Of a stretch of 64,000 nt of DNA, positions 9,699 through 20,254 are shown in pieces. The first letter of the stretch is position 1; each line of letters starts with the position of its first letter. The notes under the pieces are model-generated. The model did not search any database. It was not told the origin of the DNA and worked only from the letters and a program-made list of their open reading frames with translations. Source of the DNA: Plastoroseomonas arctica (GTDB taxonomy: Bacteria > Pseudomonadota > Alphaproteobacteria > Acetobacterales > Acetobacteraceae); contig NZ_JAAEDH010000007.1 in assembly GCF_018128965.1 (NCBI RefSeq), positions 1-64,000 of the forward strand, given 5' to 3'. The translations under genes were made by a program, and so were the position numbers.

Positions 9699-10703
9699 TC
9701 AGGCCTCGAGCCAGGCGGGGACGGGCAGGCCCTTGCCGCGCAGGAATTCGGGATTGAACAGCTTGGACTGGTAGCGCGCCGCACCGTCGCACAGGATGGT
9801 CACGATGGTGTGGCCCGGGCCCATCGCGCGCGCGACGCGGATCGCGGCCGCGACGTTGATGCCGGCGGAGCCGCCGACCGAGATGCCTTCCTCCGACTGC
9901 AGCGCATAGACCTGCTCCAGTGCCTCGGCATCGGGGATCGATTCCGCGTCGTCGATCGGCGCGCCCTCGAGATTGCCCGGAACGCGGGCTGCCTGGCCGA
10001 TGCCCTCGGTGATGGAATTGCCCTCCGACGCCTTCACCTGGCCAGTCTTGACCCAGGCATACAGCCCGCTGCCGAGCGGGTCGGCGAGCACGATGCGCAC
10101 CGATGATTTGCGCGACTTGAGCGCGCGCGCGACGCCGGCGAGCGTTCCCCCCGTCCCGCAGGAGCAGGTAAAGGCATCGACGCCGCCATTGGTCTGGTCC
10201 CAGATCTCCGGGCCGGTGGTCGCTTCGTGCGCGTTGCCGTTGGCCGGGTTGTCGAACTGGTTCGCGTGCACCGCGCCCATCTCGCCGGCGAGGCGGCGGG
10301 AGGCATGCACGTAGTTGCCCTGATCCGAATAGGGCAGCGCCGGGACCAGGCGCAGATCGGCGCCGATCATGCGCAGGAAGTCGATCTTCTCCCGGCTCTG
10401 GGTCTCGGGCATGACGATGATGGAGCGATAGCCCCGCGCATTGGCGACGAGCGTGATGCCGATGCCTGTGTTGCCGGCCGTGCCCTCGACGATAACGCCC
10501 GGCTTGCCGGGCGTGAGGCGGCCGTCGCGCTCCGCGGCCTCGATGATGCCGAGGGCTGCGCGGTCCTTCACCGACCCGCCGGGGTTCATGAATTCCGCCT
10601 TGCCCAGGATCTCGCAGCCGGTCGCCTCGGAGGCGCGGCGGAGGCGGATCAGGGGCGTGTTGCCGACCGCGCCGGCGAACCCCTCCACGATATGCGCCGG
10701 CAT
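9699..10703 (-). CDS. cysK: Cysteine synthase A (O-acetylserine sulfhydrylase)
   Basis: A 334-residue fold-type II PLP enzyme that converts O-acetylserine and sulfide to cysteine. The PLP lysine is Lys46 in [12 protein letters not shown]. The substrate loop is GTAGNTGIG and the phosphate-binding loop is [11 protein letters not shown] 10703 has a strong AAGGAG at the right distance, while an upstream in-frame extension lacks one. It is first in the operon cysK-cysE. The length is slightly above the classic 310-320 residues, as in many alphaproteobacterial CysK proteins that resemble cystathionine beta-synthase cores. Confidence 0.92.
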   Translation of the reverse strand: MPAHIVEGFAGAVGNTPLIRLRRASEATGCEILGKAEFMNPGGSVKDRAALGIIEAAERDGRLTPGKPGVIVEGTAGNTGIGITLVANARGYRSIIVMPETQSREKIDFLRMIGADLRLVPALPYSDQGNYVHASRRLAGEMGAVHANQFDNPANGNAHEATTGPEIWDQTNGGVDAFTCSCGTGGTLAGVARALKSRKSSVRIVLADPLGSGLYAWVKTGQVKASEGNSITEGIGQAARVPGNLEGAPIDDAESIPDAEALEQVYALQSEEGISVGGSAGINVAAAIRVARAMGPGHTIVTILCDGAARYQSKLFNPEFLRGKGLPVPAWLEA

Positions 10704-10957
10704 GGTAATCTCCTTGATCGTGCGGTGAGATTCGGTTGCATTGGTCACGCTTCAAGAGGCATGCCCGCGCTGCTGCCATGCGGGGGAACGACATGCCGGG
10801 CGGCCCTGAGAAGAACGTGGTCCAGGAGTGCGCGTTCGGAGAACCTGATACTCCCTGCTGGATGTCTTGGGCCAAATACGGCTTCGCGTCGCGCTACAGG
10901 GAGAAAGCGATGTCGCGCTTGGCCAGACCCGCGTTGAGCCCCGGCGGCACTGGATCA

Positions 10958-10963
10958 TTGACG
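10958..10963 (+). promoter_or_regulatory. Candidate -35 element of the imuA promoter
   Basis: TTGACG lies 17 bases upstream of the LexA box. A sigma70 promoter here would place its -10 region inside the LexA operator, a normal arrangement for SOS genes, and would start transcription close to the first ATG. The -10 match itself is poor. Confidence 0.3.
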
Positions 10964-10980
10964 CAAGCCGCGCTTAGTAA

Positions 10981-10995
10981 GAACATAACTGGAAC
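10981..10995 (+). promoter_or_regulatory. LexA (SOS) box upstream of imuA
   Basis: GAACATAACTGGAAC is an exact GAAC-N7-GAAC direct repeat, the LexA recognition pattern of Alphaproteobacteria. It ends at the base before the ATG at 10996. imuA-imuB-dnaE2 operons are classic LexA targets, so the match and the gene identity support one another. Because the box abuts the ATG, either the transcript is nearly leaderless or translation begins at a later in-frame ATG. Confidence 0.85.
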
Positions 10996-11757
10996 ATGGA
11001 CCTCGCCCCCCCTCCCGCCATGGACACTGCCGCCGAGGCGCCTCCGGCCATGGACCGTGCCGCGACGCTGGCCGCGCTCCGCGCCCGCGTCACCGCCATC
11101 GAGCGCGGCGGCGCGGCCGAAGCGCTCGAGCGCGGCGATGGCCGGGCGATCAAGCTCTCGCCTTCCATCGACGCCGCACTGCCCTGGGGCGGGCTGGCGC
11201 GGGCTGGGCTGCACGAGATCACCGGCCCCCACATCGGCGCGACCACCGCCTTCGCCGCCCTGATCCTGGCGCGGACGGAGACCACCGTGCTCTGGATTGG
11301 CCCCGACCCCGACGCCTGGCCGCCGGGCCTCGCGCGCTTCGGGCTGCGGCCGGAGAACCTGGTCTTCGTCCATGCCGGCACTGCGCAGGACGGGCTCTGG
11401 GCGATGGAGGAATCGCTGCGCTGCCCGGCGATCGGCGGCGCGCTGCTGGAATTGCGGGAGATCGACCTCACCGCCGCGCGGCGGCTGCAGCTCGCGGCGG
11501 AATCAGGCGGCCCGATCGGGCTGCTGCTGCGCGGGGATACCGGCGCGGGGCAGGCCTCCCCGGCACTGACCCGCTGGCGCGTCTCCCCCATTGCCGGCAC
11601 CGGCTCGCCGCACGACCTCGGCGATCCTGGCTGGCGGCTGGAGCTGCTGCGCTGCCGCGGCGGCAGGCCGCAGAGCTGGGAGACGCGGTGGCGAGCCAGC
11701 ACGGACAGCCTCACCACCGAGGAGGACGATATTGCGAATCATTCTCATCTGACCTAG
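10996..11757 (+). CDS. imuA: ImuA-like (RecA-related) translesion mutasome protein
   Basis: A 253-residue RecA-fold-derived protein. The central part (LSPSIDAALPWGGLARAGLHEITGP, then an Ala-rich helix and TTVLWIGPDPDAWPPGLARFGL) matches the ImuA/SulA-like family, which recruits RecA to the ImuB-DnaE2 error-prone polymerase complex. The C-terminal WRLELLRCRGGRP is also typical. The gene has an upstream LexA box. ATG 10996 directly follows the box without an SD; ATG 11050 (residue 19) has GAGGCG upstream and is a plausible true start. Oddly, imuB and dnaE2, normally the next genes, are absent. This is an orphan imuA, or its partners lie elsewhere. Confidence 0.8.
   Translation: MDLAPPPAMDTAAEAPPAMDRAATLAALRARVTAIERGGAAEALERGDGRAIKLSPSIDAALPWGGLARAGLHEITGPHIGATTAFAALILARTETTVLWIGPDPDAWPPGLARFGLRPENLVFVHAGTAQDGLWAMEESLRCPAIGGALLELREIDLTAARRLQLAAESGGPIGLLLRGDTGAGQASPALTRWRVSPIAGTGSPHDLGDPGWRLELLRCRGGRPQSWETRWRASTDSLTTEEDDIANHSHLT
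11733..11747 (+). promoter_or_regulatory. Candidate Fur box
   Basis: Read on the minus strand this is TGAGAATGATTCGCA, which matches the 7-1-7 Fur pattern TGATAATNATTATCA at 12 of 15 positions (counting N). It overlaps the last codons of imuA and lies 44 bases before the ATG of the next gene, so it could make that gene iron-responsive. The match could be chance; no promoter elements were clearly resolved. Confidence 0.4.
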
Positions 11758-11791
11758 CCTGCCGGTCTCATCGGCGGAGTCTTCAGACAGC

Positions 11792-12247
11792 ATGGCCACA
11801 CGCGGCATCCCCCTCTGGCCCTGGCTCGACCAGGCGGCCGACGACCTGCCCGGACCCGAGCGCCTGCTGCTCGACGCCGCGCGATTGTGGCAGGAGGAGG
11901 CGAAGGCGGGGCGGCCCCCCGCCCCGGCGCTGCGGATGCTGCTGGCCAGCGCCGATGCCGGCGCGGCGCTGGAACCGCTCGATGCGCTGCTGCGCCTCAG
12001 CCCCTGGGGTACTGCGCCCTTCGCTTGCCGGTTCTGCCCCGGCATCCACCCGGCCGAGGGAGGGCTGTTGCTCGCGACAGCACTCGCCCAGCGAGGCGCG
12101 GAGCGTGAATCCCTTGCCATCTGGCTGCGCTGGCTGCCCCTGCTCGGCGCCTGCCAGGCCCTGTCGCTTGGCGCCCGCCTTGCCGCGGCATTGCGCGATG
12201 CAGGGCATGCGCTGCGCGAGCCCTGGGCGGCGGGCGGACCGCGCTGA
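11792..12247 (+). CDS. Hypothetical protein, 151 residues
   Basis: I do not recognise this protein. It is Leu/Ala-rich and predicted mostly helical. A CRFCPG segment near residue 77 carries a CxxC pair, and a fairly hydrophobic stretch ESLAIWLRWLPLLGACQALSLG follows, but there is no signal peptide. It is tightly spaced behind imuA yet shows no resemblance to ImuB. A Fur-like box lies just upstream, which together with the CxxC motif hints at a metal-linked role; that is speculation. The start ATG has no strong SD. High coding bias and lack of conflict with other frames support it being a gene. Confidence 0.5.
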   Translation: MATRGIPLWPWLDQAADDLPGPERLLLDAARLWQEEAKAGRPPAPALRMLLASADAGAALEPLDALLRLSPWGTAPFACRFCPGIHPAEGGLLLATALAQRGAERESLAIWLRWLPLLGACQALSLGARLAAALRDAGHALREPWAAGGPR

Positions 12248-12267
12248 GCCGGGAAAGGAGCGAAACC

Positions 12268-12318
12268 ATGCCCCAATGCGGCCATATTCCTGCCCTTTTG
12301 TGCATTGCAAGAACATAA
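12268..12318 (+). CDS. Possible 16-residue micro-ORF with a strong SD
   Basis: A short frame reading MPQCGHIPALLCIART follows a textbook AAGGAG (12255-12260) spaced 7 bases from the ATG, just after the 151-residue gene. The sequence context is AT-richer than its surroundings. It could be a leader peptide, a real microprotein (two Cys), or an accidental SD. Nothing links it to lpxC except position. Confidence 0.25.
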   Translation: MPQCGHIPALLCIART

Positions 12319-12467
12319 CCTTTCCAGGTGCTTATGCGGTAATATCTCGAAACATGGATTGAGTGGCTTCTCCGTCCCCACGCGGCCATCTTGGCCTGGG
12401 ATCACCAACACCTTTGAACGGGTGAGATGATCCGGTGACGGCTCCCTTCATGGGCCATCGCGCGAAA

Positions 12468-12486
12468 GCCGGGCAACCTGCCCGGC
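12468..12486. terminator. Hairpin ahead of lpxC
   Basis: A perfect 8-bp stem (GCCGGGCA with TGCCCGGC) and 3-base loop sits 21 bases before the lpxC ATG. It lacks a U-run. It may end the upstream transcription unit or shape the lpxC leader. Confidence 0.35.
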
Positions 12487-12507
12487 CCATTTGGGTACAG
12501 GGGTCTC

Positions 12508-13464
12508 ATGGACGGTTCCATCCAAGCTGAGCACGGGCGACGCCGCACGCTGAAAAGCGCGATCGGCTGCACCGGCATTGGCTTGCACACCGGCCGTCGC
12601 GTTTCGCTCATGCTGCGTCCCGCCGCGGCCGGCACTGGCATCGTCTTCCGGCGCACCGACCTCGGCGGCGCGACCATCGCCGCGCGCTTCGACCAGGTGG
12701 TCGATACTCGCCTGTGCACCGCCATCGCGTCGGACGAAGCACCCGACCTGCGCGTCGGCACCATCGAGCACCTCATGGCCGCCTTCGCCGGCGCCGGCAT
12801 CGACGATGCCGAGGTCGACGTGGACGCCGCCGAGCTGCCGATCCTGGACGGCTCCGCCGCCCCCTTCCTGTTCCTGATCGACTGCGCCGGCATCGTGACC
12901 ACTGCCGCGCCCCGCGCCGCGATCGAAGTCCTGCGCCCCGTCCGCGTCGAGGACGCCTCGGGCGCCTTCGCCGAGCTGCTGCCCGCCCGCGAGGGTGGCT
13001 TCGAGGCCGAACTCGAGATCGACTTCCCGAACACCGCGATCGGCCGCCAGCGCCTGTCGATGCGGGTGACGTCGCACGGCTTCCGCGACATCCTCGCCGA
13101 TGCGCGCACCTTCACCCTCGCCGAGGATGTGGCCCGGTTGCGCAAGGCCGGGCTCGCCCGCGGCGGCAGCCTCGCCAATGCGGTTGTGGTGGACGGGCCG
13201 CTGGTGCTCAACCCCGGCGGGCTGCGCAGCGCGGATGAGTTCGTTCGTCACAAGATGCTCGACGTGGTGGGCGACCTGGCGCTCGCCGGCGCCCCGCTCA
13301 AGGCGCGCTTTCGCGGTAACCGTTCCGGTCATGCGCTGAACAACCGCGTGCTGCGCGCGCTGTTCGCGGACCAGACCGCTTGGCGTCGCGTGGGCGCCTC
13401 CGAAATGGCCTATGACGGCGTCGGCGCCCGCCTGCCGGCCGCGGCCTCACCTGCACGCGACTGA
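12508..13464 (+). CDS. lpxC: UDP-3-O-acyl-N-acetylglucosamine deacetylase
   Basis: A 318-residue zinc amidase that catalyses the committed step of lipid A synthesis on the cytoplasmic face of the inner membrane. Zinc ligands are visible as His88 in GTIEHLMAAF, and His248 and Asp252 in HKMLDVVGDL. The catalytic His275 is in GNRSGHALNN. The N-terminal KSAIGCTGIGLHTG and the ILDGSAAPF motif are also family hallmarks. Length is normal. An AGGGG lies 6-10 bases before the ATG. It heads the conserved envelope/DNA-repair block lpxC-bamD-recN-ligA. The ftsZ/dcw cluster that often precedes lpxC is not upstream here. Confidence 0.96.
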   Translation: MDGSIQAEHGRRRTLKSAIGCTGIGLHTGRRVSLMLRPAAAGTGIVFRRTDLGGATIAARFDQVVDTRLCTAIASDEAPDLRVGTIEHLMAAFAGAGIDDAEVDVDAAELPILDGSAAPFLFLIDCAGIVTTAAPRAAIEVLRPVRVEDASGAFAELLPAREGGFEAELEIDFPNTAIGRQRLSMRVTSHGFRDILADARTFTLAEDVARLRKAGLARGGSLANAVVVDGPLVLNPGGLRSADEFVRHKMLDVVGDLALAGAPLKARFRGNRSGHALNNRVLRALFADQTAWRRVGASEMAYDGVGARLPAAASPARD

Positions 13465-13560
13465 GCGCCGGCGACTGAGGATCGGGGCCGTCGCGGGCCC
13501 GGCTTGGCGTTGCCGCGCCAAGCCATGATATAGAACGGCACCAGCATCACGGTCCGCACC

Positions 13561-14439
13561 ATGCGATTCAAGCTTGTCACGCTGCTCCCGATCCTCGCCG
13601 TCACCGCCGGGCTCGCCGCTTGCGGTGATTCCAACCCGCGCCCCTGGGACGGCACCAATGCCGGCCGCATCAGCAACTCGACCACACGCAGCAGCAGCTC
13701 CGGCACGACAGCCGCCAGCGAGGCGGCGCCTGAGGACCTGTATGCGGAGGGCATGCGCCAGCTGCGCGCGCAGAACTTCGCGACCGCCGCGCGCGCCTTC
13801 GACGCGGTCGAGCGCGAGCACCCCTATTCGACCTGGGCGACCAGCGCGAAGCTGATGGCCGCCTACACCGAGTATCAGCGCAACCGCTACACCGAGGCGA
13901 TCGGCGCGCTCGACCGCTTCATCCAGCTCCACCCGGCGCATCGCGACATCGCCTACGCCTACTACCTGCGCGCGCTGTCGCAGTACGAGCAGATCAACGA
14001 TTCCGAGCGCGACCAGCGCCAGACCGAGATCGCCATGGCCGCGCTGCAGGATGTGGTGAGCCGCTTCCCCGACACCGCCTATGCCCGCGACGCACGCCTC
14101 AAGATCGACCTTGCGCGTGACCACCTGGCGGGTCGTGAGATGCACATCGCGCGCTTCTACCAGCGCCAGGGCCTCTACACCGCCGCGATCGGCCGCTACC
14201 GCCGCGTGGTCGAGGAATTCCAGACCACCAACCACGTGCCCGAGGCGCTGCACCGGCTGACCGAGATCTATCTGACGCTCGGCCTGCGTGATGAGGCGCG
14301 GCGCACGGCCGCCGTGCTCGGGCACAATTACCCGGGCAATGAATGGTACCAGGACACCTATGCGCTGGTGGGCGACGGCGTCTCGCCCAGCGGCGAGCGT
14401 CCGGGGCTGCTTCGTCGCGCGGTGGGCTGGATTTTCTGA
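13561..14439 (+). CDS. bamD: Outer-membrane assembly lipoprotein BamD
   Basis: A 292-residue lipoprotein of the BAM complex that folds beta-barrel proteins into the outer membrane. A lipoprotein signal (MRFKLVTLLPILAVTAGLAAC) ends in the lipobox LAAC with Cys21. A Ser/Thr-rich linker follows, then TPR repeats beginning at YAEGMRQLRAQNFATAARAFDAVEREHPYS. The order bamD-recN is highly conserved in Proteobacteria, and recN begins 20 bases after the stop. The SD is weak. Confidence 0.95.
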   Translation: MRFKLVTLLPILAVTAGLAACGDSNPRPWDGTNAGRISNSTTRSSSSGTTAASEAAPEDLYAEGMRQLRAQNFATAARAFDAVEREHPYSTWATSAKLMAAYTEYQRNRYTEAIGALDRFIQLHPAHRDIAYAYYLRALSQYEQINDSERDQRQTEIAMAALQDVVSRFPDTAYARDARLKIDLARDHLAGREMHIARFYQRQGLYTAAIGRYRRVVEEFQTTNHVPEALHRLTEIYLTLGLRDEARRTAAVLGHNYPGNEWYQDTYALVGDGVSPSGERPGLLRRAVGWIF

Positions 14440-14458
14440 GAAGGACGGGGCGCGCTTC

Positions 14459-16132
14459 ATGCTCGCCACGCTGGCCATCCGCGATGTGGTGCTGATCGAG
14501 CGGCTGGACCTCGCATTCGGTCCCGGACTTACCGTGCTCACGGGCGAGACCGGCGCGGGCAAGTCGATCCTGCTCGATGCGCTGGGCCTCGCACTCGGCA
14601 ATCGCGCCGAGCAGGGCATCGTGCGGAGCGGACAGGCGCAGGCGAGTGTGGCGGCCGGATTCGCCCCACCGCGCGCCCACCCGGCCTTCGCGCTGCTCGC
14701 CGAACACGGCATGGCAACGGAGGAGGAGATCGTGCTGCGCCGCGTGGTGCAGGCCGATGGCCGTTCGCGTGCCTTCGTGAATGACGAGCCGGTGGGCGTG
14801 GCGCTGCTCAAGCGCCTGGGCGCCCTGCTGATCGAGGTGCAGGGCCAGCATGACCAGGTGGGCCTCGCCGACCCCACCACCCATGCCGGACTGCTCGATG
14901 CCTTCGGTGGGCTGGAACCGTCGCGCGCAGCCGTCGCCGCAGCCTGGTCGCAATGGCGCGGGGCGGAGCGCGCGCTCGCCGAGGCCGAGGCAGCCATCGC
15001 CGCCGCGCAGCGCGACGAGGACTGGCTACGCCACACGATCGGGGAGCTGGTGGAACTCGCGCCCAAGGATGGCGAGGAGGCCGAGCTCGCCACCGACCGC
15101 CAACGCCTGCAACAGGGCGAGCGGCGCGCGGAAGCGATTGCCTCCGCGCTGGCGGAACTGACACCGAAGGACCGGCGCAGCGCTTCGCCGGCGCGGGCCT
15201 TGCGGGAGGCGGCGCGCGCGCTGGAACGTCTGCCGCCGCCCAATGAGGAAGCCCAGCCGGCGCTGCTCGCGCTCAACACCGCGCAGGAGGCGATGGCGGA
15301 GGCCGAGAGCGCGCTGTCGCGCCTGATGGCCGAAGCCGGCCCCGACCCGAAGCGGCTGGAGCAGGTGGAGGAGCGCCTGTTCGCGCTGCGAGCGGCTGCG
15401 CGGAAGCACCAGATCCCGGTTATCGAATTGCCCGCGCTGCTGGGATCCCTGCAGGACCGTCTCGCCTCGCTCGATGCCGGCACCGGGCGCGTCGCAGAAC
15501 TGGCCCGCGCGGCCACAGCGGCGCGCGTCGCCTACCTCGCCGCGGCCGCCGCGCTGAGTGCCGCGCGTCGCGCCAGCGCGGAGAAGCTGGAACGCGCCGT
15601 CGCGCGCGAATTGCCACCGCTGAAGCTGGATCGCGCGCGCCTGGTGATGGACATCGCTGCGCGCGAGGAAGCGCAGTGGGGATCCGATGGCCAGGACCGC
15701 GTGGCCTTCCTGGTCGCGACCAATCCGGGGCAGACGCCGGGGCCATTGGCGAAGATCGCCTCGGGTGGCGAGCTGTCGCGGCTGATGCTGGCGCTGAAGG
15801 TGGTGCTCGCGCGCGGATCGCCGGTGCCGACGCTGATCTTCGACGAGGTCGATGCCGGCATCGGCGGCGCCACGGCGGCCGCCGTGGGGGAGCGCCTCGC
15901 GCGCGTGGCGGAGCGGCTGCAGGTGCTGGTGGTCACGCATTCGCCGCAGGTGGCCGCGCGGGGCGCCGCGCATTTCCAGGTAGCGAAGTCGGTCCGCGCG
16001 GGGCGCGCCGAGACGCGCGTCATCCCGCTGCCCGAAAGCGCGCGGCGCGAGGAGATCGCACGCATGTTGGCGGGCGAGATCGTGACGGATGCCGCGCGCG
16101 CCGCGGCCGAAAGCCTGCTCGCCGCGCCATGA
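14459..16132 (+). CDS. recN: DNA repair protein RecN
   Basis: A 557-residue SMC-like ATPase acting in double-strand-break repair. The N-terminal MLATLAIRDVVLIERLDLAF and Walker A GETGAGKS (29-36) form one half of the head. A long Ala/Glu-rich coiled-coil region follows. The C-terminal half contains the ABC signature SGGELSRLMLALK and Walker B TLIFDEVDAGIGG, then VTHSPQVAA. The start at 14459 matches the family; a longer upstream frame overlaps bamD. No GAAC-N7-GAAC box was seen before it, unlike many recN genes. The last codon overlaps the next gene as ATGA. Confidence 0.95.
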   Translation: MLATLAIRDVVLIERLDLAFGPGLTVLTGETGAGKSILLDALGLALGNRAEQGIVRSGQAQASVAAGFAPPRAHPAFALLAEHGMATEEEIVLRRVVQADGRSRAFVNDEPVGVALLKRLGALLIEVQGQHDQVGLADPTTHAGLLDAFGGLEPSRAAVAAAWSQWRGAERALAEAEAAIAAAQRDEDWLRHTIGELVELAPKDGEEAELATDRQRLQQGERRAEAIASALAELTPKDRRSASPARALREAARALERLPPPNEEAQPALLALNTAQEAMAEAESALSRLMAEAGPDPKRLEQVEERLFALRAAARKHQIPVIELPALLGSLQDRLASLDAGTGRVAELARAATAARVAYLAAAAALSAARRASAEKLERAVARELPPLKLDRARLVMDIAAREEAQWGSDGQDRVAFLVATNPGQTPGPLAKIASGGELSRLMLALKVVLARGSPVPTLIFDEVDAGIGGATAAAVGERLARVAERLQVLVVTHSPQVAARGAAHFQVAKSVRAGRAETRVIPLPESARREEIARMLAGEIVTDAARAAAESLLAAP

Positions 16133-16598
16133 CCTGCCGTGCCGCCCGCGCGGAGGACGCCCCTGCCCTGCTCGCGCTGGTGCGCGCCCTTAACTCGGCG
16201 GAGGGCAACCCGACCGGGCTGATCGATGCCACGACCCTGGCCCGCGACGTGATCGGCGGGGACGCCACGATGGTGATGGTGGCCGAGGCGGATGGCGCGC
16301 TGATTGGCTACGCGACCGCACACCCGACCTATGAGACCGGCCATGCCGAGCGCGGCGTCTATGTCGGCGACCTCTACGTGGACCCGGCGCATCGGCGCCG
16401 TGGCGTGGCGCGCTCGCTGCTGGCCGCCCTCGCCCGCGCCGGCCAGGCGCAGGGCGCCCGCCACCTCTGGCTCACGGCGGCCGGGGACAACCACGCCGCG
16501 CACGCGCTCTACCGCCGCATCGGCGGGCATGGCGAGCGCATCCTCGCCTTCGCCAGCACCGGGGAGGATTTCCTCGGCCTCGCCGCGGAGGCACCCCG

Positions 16599-16602
<4 letters not shown>
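16129..16602 (+). CDS. GNAT-family N-acetyltransferase
   Basis: A 157-residue acetyl-CoA-dependent acetyltransferase. The acetyl-CoA-binding motif A is VDPAHRRRGVARSLLAAL, preceded by the strand GVYVGDLYV, and the C-terminal AAHALYRRIG helix is typical. The substrate is unknown. It overlaps recN (ATGA) and the next gene (GTGA), so it is translated within the recN-ligA operon. It is paralogous to its downstream neighbour; both share an N-terminal NS-x2-GN segment. Confidence 0.82.
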
Positions 16603-19189
<2,587 letters not shown>

Positions 19190-19498
19190 GGAAGAAAGCA
19201 AGGCCAGGGGCTCTGCCCCTGGACCCCGCCAGGATCGTGTCGATCCTGGACCTCCGTCTGTTGGTTCTTGGGTTTTGGAGGATGGTTCTCGACCCTTGTC
19301 GAGAATGCCTGTCATCGGGAGAGGGTGGCCGGAGGATCGCTCACCAATGGTGAGCGCTTATCGGCCACCCTCTCCCGATGACAGGCGCTCCTAAAAGTCC
19401 AGAGCCAGCTCCCAGAACCAGCACCAACACATGCAGGGGCCCGGGGATCGGCGCGATCCCCGGCGGGGTCTGGGGCAGCGCCCCAGCCTTGCCTTCTC
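19190..19498. repeat. Nested-hairpin intergenic element, family A copy 1 (309 bp)
   Basis: The element fills exactly the space between the TAG stop of ligA and the TAG stop of the convergent hydrolase gene. The outer arms are inverted copies of one another: GAAAGCAAGG, then a GC-rich hairpin (CCAGGGGCTCTGCCCCTGG on the left), then a second hairpin (AGGATCGTGTCGATCCT), then a segment containing TGTTGG and TTTTGGAGGA. Inside are a perfect 8-bp hairpin (19286-19305), a perfect 25-bp inverted repeat (19307-19331 with 19362-19386), and within its loop another 8-bp hairpin (19338-19356). It probably works as a bidirectional terminator. A second copy with the same arms but a different core is at 34519-34810. 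Confidence 0.85.
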
Positions 19499-20254
19499 CT
19501 ACCCCAGTGCCTCCAGCGCGGCCTTCAGTATCCCGACCGGGTCGCGTCCCTGTCCCTGGCTCACGCAGGCGATGTGGCTGCCTTCGCGGATCAGGCTTGG
19601 GGCGCCGGGGATGAGGGCGCTGCTCAGCGGCACCAGGCCGTCGCTGGGGCCGGCGCCGCGTTGGCGCATCCATGTGGCGGCGATGGCGTAGGCGCGATCG
19701 CGGCCGTGGGCGGCGCGGGCGGGGATGGTGGTGGCGACGCAGAGGATGGGGATTTGGTTCGTCAGGGATTGGATGGCGGCGGCGTGGGTGGTCATCCAGG
19801 CGTGGCGGCGTGTGGTGGTGAGGTCTCGGATGCCTTCGCCGCTGCCGATGCGAAGCAGGTGCGCGAGGGTGGTCGCGGTGGCGTCCAGCGCGGGCGTCGC
19901 GGTGACGAGGTCTGCGACGGGGCTGCCGAAGAAGGGCGACTGCAGGGCGATGAAGCCCGCGCAGCGGTCGGCGGTTCCGGGGTCGATCAGTGCAGTCAGG
20001 GCTTCGAGGCCACCCTTGCTGTGCGCGATGACCAGCGGCGGGCGTGGCTCGGCGGCAATGGCGGCGCGGAGTGCGAGGCCGTTGCGGATGATGGGTTCGG
20101 CGGTCGGCAGCTTGACGACGCTGACCTCGGCGCGTTCCTCGCGCAGCCATGCGGCGAGGCTTTGCATGTAGTCGATACCGATGGGGCGGAGCGCCGCCAT
20201 CACCTCGCCCATCAGGCCGTGGACGAGGAGGATGCGCCGGCCGGGCAGCGTCAC
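19499..20254 (-). CDS. Alpha/beta-hydrolase (lipase/PGAP1-like esterase)
   Basis: A 251-residue predicted serine hydrolase without a signal peptide. The oxyanion region is ILLVHGLMG near residue 12, the nucleophile elbow is AHSKGG with Ser as nucleophile, the acidic residue is probably the Asp of GPSDGLVPL, and the catalytic His lies in GSHIACV. This is the triacylglycerol-lipase-like/PGAP1-like subgroup. GTG start overlapping the pepP stop (GTGA) shows translational coupling to aminopeptidase P. The substrate is unknown. The TAG stop abuts the family A repeat. Confidence 0.75.
   Translation of the reverse strand: MTLPGRRILLVHGLMGEVMAALRPIGIDYMQSLAAWLREERAEVSVVKLPTAEPIIRNGLALRAAIAAEPRPPLVIAHSKGGLEALTALIDPGTADRCAGFIALQSPFFGSPVADLVTATPALDATATTLAHLLRIGSGEGIRDLTTTRRHAWMTTHAAAIQSLTNQIPILCVATTIPARAAHGRDRAYAIAATWMRQRGAGPSDGLVPLSSALIPGAPSLIREGSHIACVSQGQGRDPVGILKAALEALG

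Noticed and set aside
11732-11791. Possible decayed imuB start (LRIILI, stop, PSLPV) after imuA
   Set aside because: The short reading resembles an ImuB N-terminus but is interrupted by TGA, and the frame that follows has no ImuB similarity. The same bases match a Fur box better. Not excluded, but too short to claim.
12300-12330. Second partial LexA-like site (GAACATAACC) near 12311
   Set aside because: Only the first GAAC half is present; the second half at the required spacing is missing.
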